Positions 18,094-27,736 of a DNA stretch of 39,438 nt are shown one piece after another (position 1 is the first letter of the stretch; each line of letters opens with the position of its first letter). The position numbers were made by a program, and so were the translations under genes. Where the stretch lies: contig CANJXY010000011.1 of the NCBI GenBank assembly GCA_947478925.1, positions 1 to 39,438 of the forward strand, written 5' to 3'. This DNA comes from Hyphomonadaceae bacterium (GTDB taxonomy: Bacteria; Pseudomonadota; Alphaproteobacteria; Caulobacterales; Hyphomonadaceae). A model generated the notes under the pieces. That model was not told the origin of the DNA and searched no databases. It saw only the letters and a program-made list of their open reading frames with translations.

Positions 18094-18269
18094 GGAGTCT
18101 CTCTGGCGGCGCCATTTCGGCTAGCGACATTGTGACGCCTCCGGCGTCGGGGTCAAACACAACGATGCGAGGCGTGTTGGTGGCGCCCTTTGCAACGCCT
18201 TCCCTCTGGGGCAGGTTGCGCGCCAAGCAGTGCAGCGGGGAAACGCCCCGCGCCTACGGGAGGACGTGC

Positions 18270-20270
18270 ATGCGCAGTTTCGTGTTCGGCAGCGCCATGG
18301 GCTGCGTGTCGTTGATCGCCCTAATGTCCTGCACGACGCCCGAGGCGCCTGTCGCGCCCATGGCGCCGGTTGCCCAGGTCGCGCCGGTTGTTCCCGCGCC
18401 GCCCATCGTTGCGCCCCCTGCCCCTACGCCAGTCGCCGCGCCGGCTTTGCACCCCGGTGAGGCGGTCTACAAGGCCAGCTGCGCGGCTTGCCATGACAAC
18501 ACCGAAGCCACGCGGGCGCCGTCGCGCGACAACCTCAAGGGGATGAGCTTCCAGTTCGTCAACTACGCTCTCACGCAGGGCAAGATGAAGGACATGGGCG
18601 CCAGCCTCACCGCCGACCAACGGGCCCAGGTGGTGAGCTTCGTCACCGGCGGCCGCGATCCTTCGCAGATCACGGCTGACTGGACGAAGAACATGATGTG
18701 CACGGGCGCGCAGGCGGCCGTGGACCTCGAAGGACCGGATGCGGCGACCTCGACGCACTTTGGCTATGACGCGAACAACACGCGTAAGATGACCGCGAAG
18801 CAGGCCGGGCTCACCACCGAGCAGATGGGCAAGCTGGACCTCGCCTGGGCGATAGCCTTCCCGGATTCGACGACGATGCGCTCGCAGGGCGCGGTGGTCG
18901 GCAAGAACCTGTTCTATCCGGCGACGGATGTCGGCAAGGTCTATGCGTTCGACCTGAACGACCAGGCCAAGCCGTGCGTGCAGTGGGTCTACACCACGCC
19001 GGGCGGCGCGCCGCTGCGCACCAGCATTGCCTACGGCGTGCTGGCCGATGGTACGCCGCTGCTGACCTTCTCGGGCATCGACTCAACCGTCTACGCGCTC
19101 GATCCGCGGACCGGTAAGGCGATGTGGACGAAACCGGTTGGTTCCTACTCCTATTCGATGACGACGGGGACGCCGTCCGTCCTGAAGGATCGCGTGATCG
19201 TGCCGGTGGCTCAGTTCGAGATCATGGTGGCAGCCGAGAACAAGTATGAATGCTGCACCAACCATGGCTATGTGCTGTCGCTCGATCCCAAGACCGGCGC
19301 GCAGCAATGGCGCTATGACACGATGCCGGAAGCGACCAAGCAGCGTGACCGTGGCGATGGCAAACCGCTGCTCGGACCTTCAGGCGCGCCGATCTGGAAC
19401 TCGCCGGTTGTCGATGAAAAACGCGGGCTGATCTATTTCGGTACTGGCGAGAGCAACTCCCCGCCCGCGCACAAGAACACGAATGCGATCATTGCGATCA
19501 ACCTGAAGACCGGCAAGGAGAAATGGGCCTTCCACGCGACGCCGGCAGATATCTTCAACTCGGGTTGCGGGCTCAAGTCGAAGCCTGAACTCCTGAATTG
19601 CACGAGCGCGCCCGAGACGGTGTTCCGCGATGTCGACTTCGGCGCATCGGTCATCCTCGGCAAGGGATCGGACGGCAAGGAGCTGCTCTACGCTGGCCAG
19701 AAATCGGGTTCGGTGTGGGCGTTTGATCCGGACACCGGCAAGGTTGTGTGGCGCAAGGCGCTCGGTACCGGCAGCCCGCTGGGCGGCGTTCACTGGGGCA
19801 TCGCTTACGACAACGACACGGTGTTCGCGCCGATCTCGATTGTCGGCGTACCCATCCCGGGCGAGTGGGACGCCGATCCGTCGATCAAGTCGGGCCTTTA
19901 CGCACTCGACGCCAAGACCGGCAAGATCAAGTGGCAGTTCAACCCTGAACCGCCGGCCGGATCGACGCCCAATCCGCGCGGGTATTCGGGCGGTCGCTTC
20001 TCGACGGCGCCCTCCGTCATCGACGGCGCGGTTGTAGCCGCAGCACTCGATGGCACGCTGTACACGCTCGACAAGAAGACCGGCGCGGTCCTGTGGTCGT
20101 ACAAGACGGCAAAAGACTTCGACGGCGTGAATGGTGTCAAAGGCAAAGGCGGCGCGATCGACTCGAACTCGATCACGGCGGCGAACGGCCTGCTGCTGGT
20201 GAACTCGGGCTACGGTATGTTCGGCCAGGCAGGCGGCAACGTGCTTCTGGCGTTCAAGCCAAAGAGCTAG
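18270..20270 (+). CDS. Cytochrome c / PQQ-type beta-propeller lipoprotein, polyvinyl-alcohol-dehydrogenase-like, paralogue 1
   Basis: Lipobox LIALMSCTT, Pro/Ala/Val-rich linker, heme motif CAACH (18480..18494), repeated propeller blades (YALDPRTGKAMW, LKTGKEKWAF, FDPDTGKVVWRK), CC at 19251..19256. Upstream ORF extension to 17886 rejected. Confidence 0.88.
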   Translation: MRSFVFGSAMGCVSLIALMSCTTPEAPVAPMAPVAQVAPVVPAPPIVAPPAPTPVAAPALHPGEAVYKASCAACHDNTEATRAPSRDNLKGMSFQFVNYALTQGKMKDMGASLTADQRAQVVSFVTGGRDPSQITADWTKNMMCTGAQAAVDLEGPDAATSTHFGYDANNTRKMTAKQAGLTTEQMGKLDLAWAIAFPDSTTMRSQGAVVGKNLFYPATDVGKVYAFDLNDQAKPCVQWVYTTPGGAPLRTSIAYGVLADGTPLLTFSGIDSTVYALDPRTGKAMWTKPVGSYSYSMTTGTPSVLKDRVIVPVAQFEIMVAAENKYECCTNHGYVLSLDPKTGAQQWRYDTMPEATKQRDRGDGKPLLGPSGAPIWNSPVVDEKRGLIYFGTGESNSPPAHKNTNAIIAINLKTGKEKWAFHATPADIFNSGCGLKSKPELLNCTSAPETVFRDVDFGASVILGKGSDGKELLYAGQKSGSVWAFDPDTGKVVWRKALGTGSPLGGVHWGIAYDNDTVFAPISIVGVPIPGEWDADPSIKSGLYALDAKTGKIKWQFNPEPPAGSTPNPRGYSGGRFSTAPSVIDGAVVAAALDGTLYTLDKKTGAVLWSYKTAKDFDGVNGVKGKGGAIDSNSITAANGLLLVNSGYGMFGQAGGNVLLAFKPKS

Positions 20271-20276
20271 TGACTA

Positions 20277-20307
20277 TGCGCTCGTGGTTCGACGAACCAT
20301 GGGCGCA
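20277..20307. terminator. Near-perfect inverted repeat just 3' of paralogue 1 (terminator-like or regulatory)
   Basis: TGCGCTCGTGGTTCG-A-CGAACCATGGGCGCA: 15 pairs allowing two G-T wobbles, starting 6 nt after the stop codon; no T-run. Confidence 0.5.
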
Positions 20308-20361
20308 CTTCGCCCTTCGCCAGCTACATTGAGGCGGAGCGCAGGCGTTTGCCGACAATCC

Positions 20362-21201
20362 CTACGCCTCGACGCAGCGTGCACACGACACGCCTTCCCG
20401 GTACTTGGACGACTGCCTGTCTTCCGGTGTGACGGGATGGCCGCAGGCGCGGCAGAGCTTGTTGTCGCCGACGACCAGTCCGTGTCCGACTGAGACTCGC
20501 TCGTCGAAGACGAAACATTCGCCCTGCCAGAGGCTCTCACCCTGGGGCACGTTCTCGAGATATTTGAGAATGCCGCCCTTGAGGTGGAAGACGTCTTCGA
20601 AGCCGAGCGACTTCACATAGGCGGTCGCCTTCTCGCAGCGGATGCCACCAGTGCAGAACATGGCGATCTTCTTGCCTTCCAGTTCGCCGCGATTCTGTTG
20701 GACCCAATCAGGGAACTCGCGAAAGCTGGCCGTCTCAGGATTGATCGCATTGCGGAATGTGCCGAGCGACACCTCGTAGTCGTTGCGCGTGTCGATCACG
20801 ACCGTATCGGGATCGGCAATCAGCGCGTTCCAGTCCGTCGCCTCCACATAAGCGCCAACGCTTTCCAGCGGGTCGACGCCCTCGACGCCCATCGTCACGA
20901 TCTCGCGCTTCAGCCGCACCTTCATACGATTGAACGGCATCTCGTCTGCCGCGCTGTACTTGACCTCCAGCCCGCGGAATTCCGGGATCGCTTCGAGATA
21001 CGCGATCAGCTCCGCGATCGGCGCCTCACGGCCCGCCACCGTGCCGTTGATGCCTTCGCGCGCCAGCAACAGCGTCCCCCTGATGCCGCGTCCGCAGCAG
21101 AACGCCGCCAACGGGGCACGCAACTCTTCGAAACGCTCCAGCCGGCAGAACCGGTATAGCGCGGCGACGCGAAACGGTGCCTTTTGCGGGGACAAAGTCA
21201 T
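20362..21201 (-). CDS. trhO: tRNA uridine(34) hydroxylase / rhodanese-domain protein
   Basis: [40 protein letters not shown], active-site loop [16 protein letters not shown]-terminal Cys-rich region CRACGHPV...GVSCARC. Confidence 0.95.
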   Translation of the reverse strand: MTLSPQKAPFRVAALYRFCRLERFEELRAPLAAFCCGRGIRGTLLLAREGINGTVAGREAPIAELIAYLEAIPEFRGLEVKYSAADEMPFNRMKVRLKREIVTMGVEGVDPLESVGAYVEATDWNALIADPDTVVIDTRNDYEVSLGTFRNAINPETASFREFPDWVQQNRGELEGKKIAMFCTGGIRCEKATAYVKSLGFEDVFHLKGGILKYLENVPQGESLWQGECFVFDERVSVGHGLVVGDNKLCRACGHPVTPEDRQSSKYREGVSCARCVEA

Positions 21202-21374
21202 GGTCGCCCCCTACAGGTCAGGGGCCTTTACTTCAAGGCAAAGCGCCAAGGTCGCGGAAGTGGAGAATTCTCCTTACCGTCCCCAATTGACGCCTACGTC
21301 ATCTTGGGAGGATGGTCCCGTCCAGCACCCGACCTGCGCGAGAAGTCGCGGGAGGGATAGCGGGAGGGTTCAGC

Positions 21375-23306
21375 ATGCTTCGTATGCTCGCTTCGGCGGC
21401 GGCGCTTTCGGCTGTTTCAGCGGTCGCGCTGGTTTCGTGCACAACGCCGGCCACTGCGCCCGCGCAGCAGGTCGCAGCGGTGGTTCAACCTTCGAAGCCG
21501 GCAGGCCCGCACCCCGGCGAGGCCGTCTACAAGCAGCATTGCGCGGCTTGTCACGACAATCCGGAAGCAACGAAGGCGCCCTCACGCGAGACGCTGGCGC
21601 GGATGGCGTCGGGCAACATCACCAACGCGCTGATGACGGGCAAGATGATCGCGCAGGCGACAGGGCTTTCTTCGGCGGATGTGTCATTCGTCTCAGACTA
21701 TCTGTCGGAAGCGGCGGCGGTCAGCGATGACTGGATCACGGCGATGCGTTGCCCAGCCAACCGGGCGACCCCGAAATTAACAGCGACGCCGACGGTGGCG
21801 ACGTTCGGTTTCGACCAGAAGAACCGCCGCAATCTCACCTACGCACAGGCGGGCCTCAACGCTGCAGATCTAACCAATCTGGAAGTGGCGTGGGTTGTCG
21901 CCTTCCCCGATGCGGTGTCGATGCGGAGCCAGGCGGCGGTGGTCGGCAACACGCTATTCCTGCCCGTGGGCGAGAGCAAGAACAGGGTGTTCGCCTTCGA
22001 TATCTCGGACAAGGCGAAGCCGTGCATCCAGTGGGTCTATGACGGCGAGCGTACTTTCCGGACGTCGGCGGGCTATGGCGTGCGCGGGGATGGCGTGCCG
22101 ATGGTGCTGGTCGGCGACATGGGCGGCTTCACCAACGCAATCGATGCGCGCAATGGACACAAGCTGTGGGTGACGAAGACAGGGCTGTTCGACGCCTCGA
22201 TCTCGACGGCGACGCCGGTGCTGGTCGGCGACCACGTGATCGCACCGTCCTCGCAATACGAAATCATGATGGCCGCGCAGGACCAGCACGTCTGCTGCAA
22301 ACTGCACGGCGGCGTGTCGGCGGTGGACGCAAAGACCGGCAAGATCGTCTGGCAGACCGGCACGATGGAAGACGCCAAGCCGATCCGCGATCGCGGCGAC
22401 GGGCAGATGCTGTGGGGACCTGCCGGCGCGCCGATCTGGAACTCGCCGTCGATCGATGTGAAGCGCAACAGGCTGTATGTCGGCACGGGCGAGGCTAATT
22501 CCGAAAACGCGCACAAGAACACCGACGCCCTGCTCGCCTTCGACCTCACCAGCGGCAAGATCCTCTGGTCGCATCAGGCGACAGCGGATGACGTCTACAA
22601 CGTCTTCTGTGGACCAACCGGCGGCCCGAAGAACTGCACCGCCAAAACGGTTTACCGCGATGTGGATTTCGGCGCGTCCACGATCCTCGCGACCAAGCCG
22701 GACGGAAACGACATCGTCGTCGCTGGCCAGAAATCTGGTACGGTGTGGGCGATGAACCCCGACACCGGCGATGTCGTATGGCGCACGCATATCGGCACGG
22801 GCGGTCCCAATGGCGGCGTCCACTGGGGCATCGCTGTGGACGACACGCACGTCTACGCGCCGATCAGCTATCCGGGCCGCTCGATCCCCGATCAGGTTGT
22901 GCCGGCGGATCTCAAGCCCGGCCTCTATGCCGTGAATCTTGCAGACGGCACCATCGACTGGAAGATGGAGGTAAAACCCGACTGCACCGATGCACGCAAG
23001 AAATTCGTTCCGCGTTGCAATGCGCTGTTCGGCCTCTCCGGCGCACCGACCGTGATCGGCGACTACATTGTTACGGGCGGGCTTGATGGCCGCGTCTATG
23101 TCGTCGAACGCAAGACCGGCAAGCTCGCGGCGCAATGGGATACAGCGCGTTCCTTCGAAACCATCAACGGCATCGAGGGCAATGGCGCATCTGTCGACAA
23201 CGCGTCGATCATCGCAGCCAATGGACTGCTGATCATGAATTCCGGCTATGGCCTGTTCGGTCAGGGTGCCGGCAATGTGATGATTGCCTACAAGCCGAAG
23301 AGCTAG
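21375..23306 (+). CDS. Cytochrome c / PQQ-type beta-propeller lipoprotein, polyvinyl-alcohol-dehydrogenase-like, paralogue 2
   Basis: Lipobox VALVSCTT, heme motif CAACH (21540..21554), CC at 22293..22298, propeller motifs and GGVHWGIAVDDTHVYAPIS. Confidence 0.9.
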   Translation: MLRMLASAAALSAVSAVALVSCTTPATAPAQQVAAVVQPSKPAGPHPGEAVYKQHCAACHDNPEATKAPSRETLARMASGNITNALMTGKMIAQATGLSSADVSFVSDYLSEAAAVSDDWITAMRCPANRATPKLTATPTVATFGFDQKNRRNLTYAQAGLNAADLTNLEVAWVVAFPDAVSMRSQAAVVGNTLFLPVGESKNRVFAFDISDKAKPCIQWVYDGERTFRTSAGYGVRGDGVPMVLVGDMGGFTNAIDARNGHKLWVTKTGLFDASISTATPVLVGDHVIAPSSQYEIMMAAQDQHVCCKLHGGVSAVDAKTGKIVWQTGTMEDAKPIRDRGDGQMLWGPAGAPIWNSPSIDVKRNRLYVGTGEANSENAHKNTDALLAFDLTSGKILWSHQATADDVYNVFCGPTGGPKNCTAKTVYRDVDFGASTILATKPDGNDIVVAGQKSGTVWAMNPDTGDVVWRTHIGTGGPNGGVHWGIAVDDTHVYAPISYPGRSIPDQVVPADLKPGLYAVNLADGTIDWKMEVKPDCTDARKKFVPRCNALFGLSGAPTVIGDYIVTGGLDGRVYVVERKTGKLAAQWDTARSFETINGIEGNGASVDNASIIAANGLLIMNSGYGLFGQGAGNVMIAYKPKS

Positions 23307-23333
23307 AGCCCGAGAGACGCTCATCAGGGAGAG

Positions 23334-25283
23334 ATGACCATGTTCAGGACGATCGCGTCGGGCGTTGCGCTCGCGGCGGCGCTTGCCTTCAGCTCCTGCA
23401 CAACGCCTGCGGACACGCAGATGGCGTCGGCCGATCCGCTGGTGACGGAGGCGCATAATGGCGATGCCACGGCTGCCTCGAAGGCCGCGGGCGAGGCGAT
23501 CTACAGGCAACATTGCGCCGCCTGCCACGATAATCCGGAAGCCACGAAAGCGCCTGGGCGGGATGCGCTGAAGCGCGTGTCGGCTCTCTATGTCACCAAT
23601 GCGCTGATCATGGGCAAGATGGTTGCACAGGGCGCGCCGCTGTCGGCCGTCGAAGTCTCCAACGTTTCGGACTATCTCTCCGGCGGCGAGGCGGATGCGA
23701 CGGGCTGGCTTGCGCCGAACGCTTGCCCCGCCAGCCGCCGCACGCCGAAACTGGACGTCAAGGCGACGGTGTCCGGGTTTGGCTATGACTACTCGAACAA
23801 GCGCCAGCTGTCGGACAAGCAGACCGGTATGAAGCCCGGCGATCTCGACAATATGGAAGTGGCCTGGACGATGGCCTTCCCGCAGGTCGGCACGATGCGC
23901 GGCCAAGCGGCGATTGTGGGCGACACGATGTTCCTGCCGGTGGCAGACAACAACCGCGTCTTCGCGCTCGATATCTCCGGCGACAAGCCGTGCGTGCAGT
24001 GGAGCTATGATGGCGGCCGCGCGCTGCGCACGTCGGCCGGCTTTGGCGAGATGTCGAACGGCCAGAAGATCATTATGGTCGGCGACATGGGCGGCTTCGT
24101 GCACGCCATCGACGCCAAAACGGGCAAGAAGCTCTGGGTGACCAATGTCTCGTTTTTCAAGAACCAGATGGTGACGTCGACGCCGGTTTTCTACAAGGAC
24201 CGCGTCTACGCACCTGTCTCGCAATACGAACTCGCGAGCGCGATGGCGGACTCCTATGTCTGCTGCAAGGCGCGCGGGGGTGTGACAGCGATCAACGCCA
24301 AGACAGGCGAGAAGATCTGGTCGCAGGGCGTCATGCCTGAGGCCCAACCGATCAAGGATCGCGGCGACGGACAGATGCTGTGGGGCCCTTCAGGCGGCCC
24401 GATCTGGAACTCGCCGTCGCTCGACCTCAAACGCAATAGGCTGTTCGTCGGCACGGGCGAGGCCAACTCAGGCCCCGCGCACCCGAACACCGACGCCCTG
24501 CTCTCCTTCGACCTCGACACCGGCAAGATCGTGTGGAGCCATCAGGCGACCGAGAACGACGTCTACAATGCGGGCTGTTTCCCGGGACGCGAGACGAACA
24601 AGAACTGCTCGGGTCCGACCGTCTATCGCGACGTGGATTTCGGCGCGTCGACGATCTTCACAAAGGCGCCGAATGGTACAGAGCTGGTGCTGGCAGGCCA
24701 GAAATCCGGCTCGCTGTGGGCGATGAACCCGGAAAACGGCGCCGTCGTGTGGCGCACGGCGCTGGGCCACGGCACGGCGATGGGCGGCATTCACTGGGGC
24801 ATCGCCGCGGACGAGACGCATGTCTACGCGCCGATCTCCAATGTCGGCCGTCCGGTGCCGACCGATCCGGCCTATGACGACAAGGCCATCAAGCCGGGCC
24901 TCTACGCGCTGAACCTCAATGACGGGTCGATCGCATGGTCCTTCTACACGCAAGCTGATTGCGCCAACGACCGCCAGAAGCGCGTGCCAGGATGTCAGCG
25001 GATGTATGGCCTCTCCGCGGCGCCAAGCGTGATCGGCGAGTATGTCGTCGCGGGCGGGCTCGACGGCATGCTCTACGTGCTCGACCGCAAGACCGGCGCC
25101 CTGAAGTGGAAATACGACACGGCGCAGACCTATCAGGGTGTCAACGGTGTTGCGGGCAATGGCGGCTCGATCGATGCCGCCTCGATCATCGCAACGCATG
25201 GCCTCCTCATCGTGAACTCCGGCTACGGCATGTTCGGCCAGGCACCGGGCAATGTGATGATCGCGCTCCGGCCGAAGAAGTGA
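23334..25283 (+). CDS. Cytochrome c / PQQ-type beta-propeller lipoprotein, polyvinyl-alcohol-dehydrogenase-like, paralogue 3
   Basis: Lipobox LAFSSCTT, heme motif CAACH (23514..23528), CC at 24261..24266; 27 nt after paralogue 2 on the same strand. Confidence 0.9.
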   Translation: MTMFRTIASGVALAAALAFSSCTTPADTQMASADPLVTEAHNGDATAASKAAGEAIYRQHCAACHDNPEATKAPGRDALKRVSALYVTNALIMGKMVAQGAPLSAVEVSNVSDYLSGGEADATGWLAPNACPASRRTPKLDVKATVSGFGYDYSNKRQLSDKQTGMKPGDLDNMEVAWTMAFPQVGTMRGQAAIVGDTMFLPVADNNRVFALDISGDKPCVQWSYDGGRALRTSAGFGEMSNGQKIIMVGDMGGFVHAIDAKTGKKLWVTNVSFFKNQMVTSTPVFYKDRVYAPVSQYELASAMADSYVCCKARGGVTAINAKTGEKIWSQGVMPEAQPIKDRGDGQMLWGPSGGPIWNSPSLDLKRNRLFVGTGEANSGPAHPNTDALLSFDLDTGKIVWSHQATENDVYNAGCFPGRETNKNCSGPTVYRDVDFGASTIFTKAPNGTELVLAGQKSGSLWAMNPENGAVVWRTALGHGTAMGGIHWGIAADETHVYAPISNVGRPVPTDPAYDDKAIKPGLYALNLNDGSIAWSFYTQADCANDRQKRVPGCQRMYGLSAAPSVIGEYVVAGGLDGMLYVLDRKTGALKWKYDTAQTYQGVNGVAGNGGSIDAASIIATHGLLIVNSGYGMFGQAPGNVMIALRPKK

Positions 25284-25313
25284 CGACCGGCGCACGTGCG
25301 GCCTGGTGGGAAC

Positions 25314-26081
25314 CTAGCCCTGAAGCAGGCCGAGTTCGGCCAATGCTCGCCTCAGCGTTAGCCGTCCGTAGGCCGTATTCATGTGCCAGGGGTCAGGGGT
25401 TCCGTATCTGTTTGGTGTGAAACCAGCGTCGACAAAACTGTCGTCGGACGAAATCACGTGCGCGCCGAGGGAATCTGCAACCGTACGGATGAAGCTAATC
25501 TGCTGGCGGTAATACCAGCTGAGAAATGACCATACCCGATCGCCGTACTGCCAAGCGAGATTGCTGCCTTTTTCACTCTCTGGTCGATAGGCGACGATGG
25601 CGCGGGTTGGCAGGGGGCAGACCTGGATGAGGATCCTGCCAGAAAAGACCGATCGGATCAGCTGGATCGCCTGGAGGTTGGGAGAGGCGTGCAAGAGGTT
25701 CTCCAACGCGCTCGTCATAACATCTTCGGAGACGATCTGGCGTTTCGAATTCGGGTCCTGGACCAGCGACCCGAGCGCCAGCTGGTTGAGAATGTGTCCG
25801 GGGTCGCCATTTCGATGGGACGGAAGCCCTGAGGCACAGATCATCACCGCGTCGAATTTTCCGAGATCAAAACCATTTTCGACGGCGCCCGGAATCGTCG
25901 AGAAGACTTTGTGCTTCCTGAACGGAACAGGAAGCAGGCGGCTGCCTTCAGCTTGAAGATGCGGGCCTGAGCCGCCCGGCATCACGAAGAAATCTGCACG
26001 GACGCCGCTGGCGCTGTCATCGACCGCAAGAGCGCTCTTCAGAGCGCCTGCATGCGAGTTTCCAACGACGCAGATTTTCAC
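25314..26081 (-). CDS. Putative SGNH-hydrolase-like protein
   Basis: N-terminal VVGNSHAGAL and C-terminal DPWHMN resemble SGNH block I and block V (D..H). Confidence 0.6.
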   Translation of the reverse strand: MKICVVGNSHAGALKSALAVDDSASGVRADFFVMPGGSGPHLQAEGSRLLPVPFRKHKVFSTIPGAVENGFDLGKFDAVMICASGLPSHRNGDPGHILNQLALGSLVQDPNSKRQIVSEDVMTSALENLLHASPNLQAIQLIRSVFSGRILIQVCPLPTRAIVAYRPESEKGSNLAWQYGDRVWSFLSWYYRQQISFIRTVADSLGAHVISSDDSFVDAGFTPNRYGTPDPWHMNTAYGRLTLRRALAELGLLQG

Positions 26082-26226
26082 CCGTCATTCCCTAGGATAT
26101 CACCGACCTCAGTAACGTTCCGCTGAATCGGCCTAGCAGAGACGTCCCTGTTGAACAACGCGACGGCATCCCTGTGTCTTGCCTCGCCCTTCTGCGCCGC
26201 CTACGACCTCTCGAGCGGAGGCGCCA

Positions 26227-27231
26227 ATGGCCAACGAGAAAGACAGACTGGTTCAGGACCAGCCGGCGGAGATCCCGACCGAACAGGGCCCGCTCGCCGT
26301 CTACAAGGGCGCCCAGCCGCCGGCGCCGGCCTGGTTCGAAGCGGCCGTCGCCACGCCCTACACGACAGCATTCGTCGAGTGCGAAGGCGCAAGGATCCAC
26401 TATCAGAGCTGGGGCGATCGCACGAAGCCGGGCCTGCTACTCGTGCACGGCAACGGGGCGCACGCGCACTGGTGGGATTTCGTCGCGCCATATCTCACCG
26501 AGGACTACCACGTCGTCGCCATGACGTTCTCGGGCATGGGCGATAGCGACTGGCGTGAACACTACAAGATGGAGACGTTCGCGAAGGAGGAACTGGCGGT
26601 CTGCGAAGCGGCCGGACTATTCGCGCACGCCGAAAAACCGATCATCGTCGCGCACTCCTTCGGGGGCTTCGTCACCATGCTTACGGGCGCGGAGTATGGC
26701 GAGAAGTTCGGCGGCATTGTCATTGTCGACACTCCGGTCAACCCGCCCGACCGCGAACGGCGTGGACCGCCGCCGGTGCGTGGCGGGAAAGTCTATCCGA
26801 CGCTCGAAGCCGCGCTGGCGCGCTTTCGCCTTGCGCCGCCGCAGCCGTGCGAAAACCACTACATCATGGACTACATTGCGCGCTGGAGCTTGCAGAAGAA
26901 GCCTATCCCAGACGACGTGGGCGATGGCTGGGCCTGGAAGTTCGACCCGTCAATCTGGCGCCGCTTCTCGGTCGAACGGCCCGAGCGGGAATTGCTGACC
27001 GAAACGCGCTGCCGGATCGCGCTGTTCAAGGGGGACAAGTCGATCCTCTGGCAACCCGACGTGCGCGACTACATGCGCGATCTGCTGAACCGGCAGGTGC
27101 CTTTCATCGAGATCCCGGAGGCCCGCCACCACGTCATGCTGGATCAGCCGCTCGCCTTCGTGGCGGCCCTGCGCACCCTGCTTCAGGAATGGCAGCATTC
27201 GACCTCGGACCGGGTCGTTGCGGGGCGATAA
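26227..27231 (+). CDS. Alpha/beta hydrolase
   Basis: LLLVHGNGAHAHWWDFVAPYL, nucleophile elbow VAHSFGGF, C-terminal ARHHVMLDQP. Start at internal ATG of the 26179 ORF. Confidence 0.9.
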   Translation: MANEKDRLVQDQPAEIPTEQGPLAVYKGAQPPAPAWFEAAVATPYTTAFVECEGARIHYQSWGDRTKPGLLLVHGNGAHAHWWDFVAPYLTEDYHVVAMTFSGMGDSDWREHYKMETFAKEELAVCEAAGLFAHAEKPIIVAHSFGGFVTMLTGAEYGEKFGGIVIVDTPVNPPDRERRGPPPVRGGKVYPTLEAALARFRLAPPQPCENHYIMDYIARWSLQKKPIPDDVGDGWAWKFDPSIWRRFSVERPERELLTETRCRIALFKGDKSILWQPDVRDYMRDLLNRQVPFIEIPEARHHVMLDQPLAFVAALRTLLQEWQHSTSDRVVAGR

Positions 27232-27367
27232 TCCCCTGTTCCGAGGTGTTTGGGGGAATTCCACGTTTTTTTGGGGTCGTGCGGCCTTCTGAGCGCTTTT
27301 CACAGACGCGCGATGCAGTTACACCCCCAGCCTGCTTGACCTTGAATCCACGTGGAGATCAGCACCT

Positions 27368-27709
27368 ATGGCGCACGCCGAACCCGCCCACAAAGGCCCG
27401 ATCGTCACGCCTCCGGCTGGCACGGACGCCTATATGGACATGAGCGCGCGCCGCGGCATGTGGAAGGGCTTCGGCTCCTTCGCCGCCTGGGGCAGCATGC
27501 TGATCCTGATCACCGTCGGGTATGCAGTTTTCACCATCACGATGCATATCCCGTGGATCGGCGCGATGATCGGCTTCGCCATATTCGGTATCGCCGTGGG
27601 CATGCTGATGAACATGGGCGGCGCCTGGATCGCCACCGTCATCGGCCTCTGCGTCCTCGCCGTGTTCATCGAAGTAATGATCTGGCTCGGCGGGCTCCTG
27701 CTGGGCTAA
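27368..27709 (+). CDS. Small membrane protein, aa3-type cytochrome c oxidase subunit IV-like N-terminus
   Basis: YMDMSARRGMWKGFGSFAAWGSMLILITVGYAVF followed by further TM segments; same strand immediately upstream of pntAA. Confidence 0.6.
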   Translation: MAHAEPAHKGPIVTPPAGTDAYMDMSARRGMWKGFGSFAAWGSMLILITVGYAVFTITMHIPWIGAMIGFAIFGIAVGMLMNMGGAWIATVIGLCVLAVFIEVMIWLGGLLLG

Positions 27710-27736
27710 ACCCCATAGAATAAAACCGGGGGAATA

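Noticed and set aside
17886-18269. N-terminal 128-codon extension of quinoprotein paralogue 1
   Set aside because: Overlaps the DUF3089 gene antisense and lies before a clear signal peptide/lipobox at 18270; the true start is probably 18270.
21954-24347. 797-aa minus-strand ORF antisense to quinoprotein paralogues 2 and 3
   Set aside because: Arg/His-rich, low-plausibility product mirrored on two well-supported + genes; a GC-rich shadow ORF from the constrained codon pattern of the sense strand.
27233-27280. TCCCCTGTTCC...GGGGGAATTCCACGTTTTTTT as a terminator of the alpha/beta hydrolase gene
   Set aside because: Stem is short and imperfect and the T-run is offset; plausible but not supported well enough to list.
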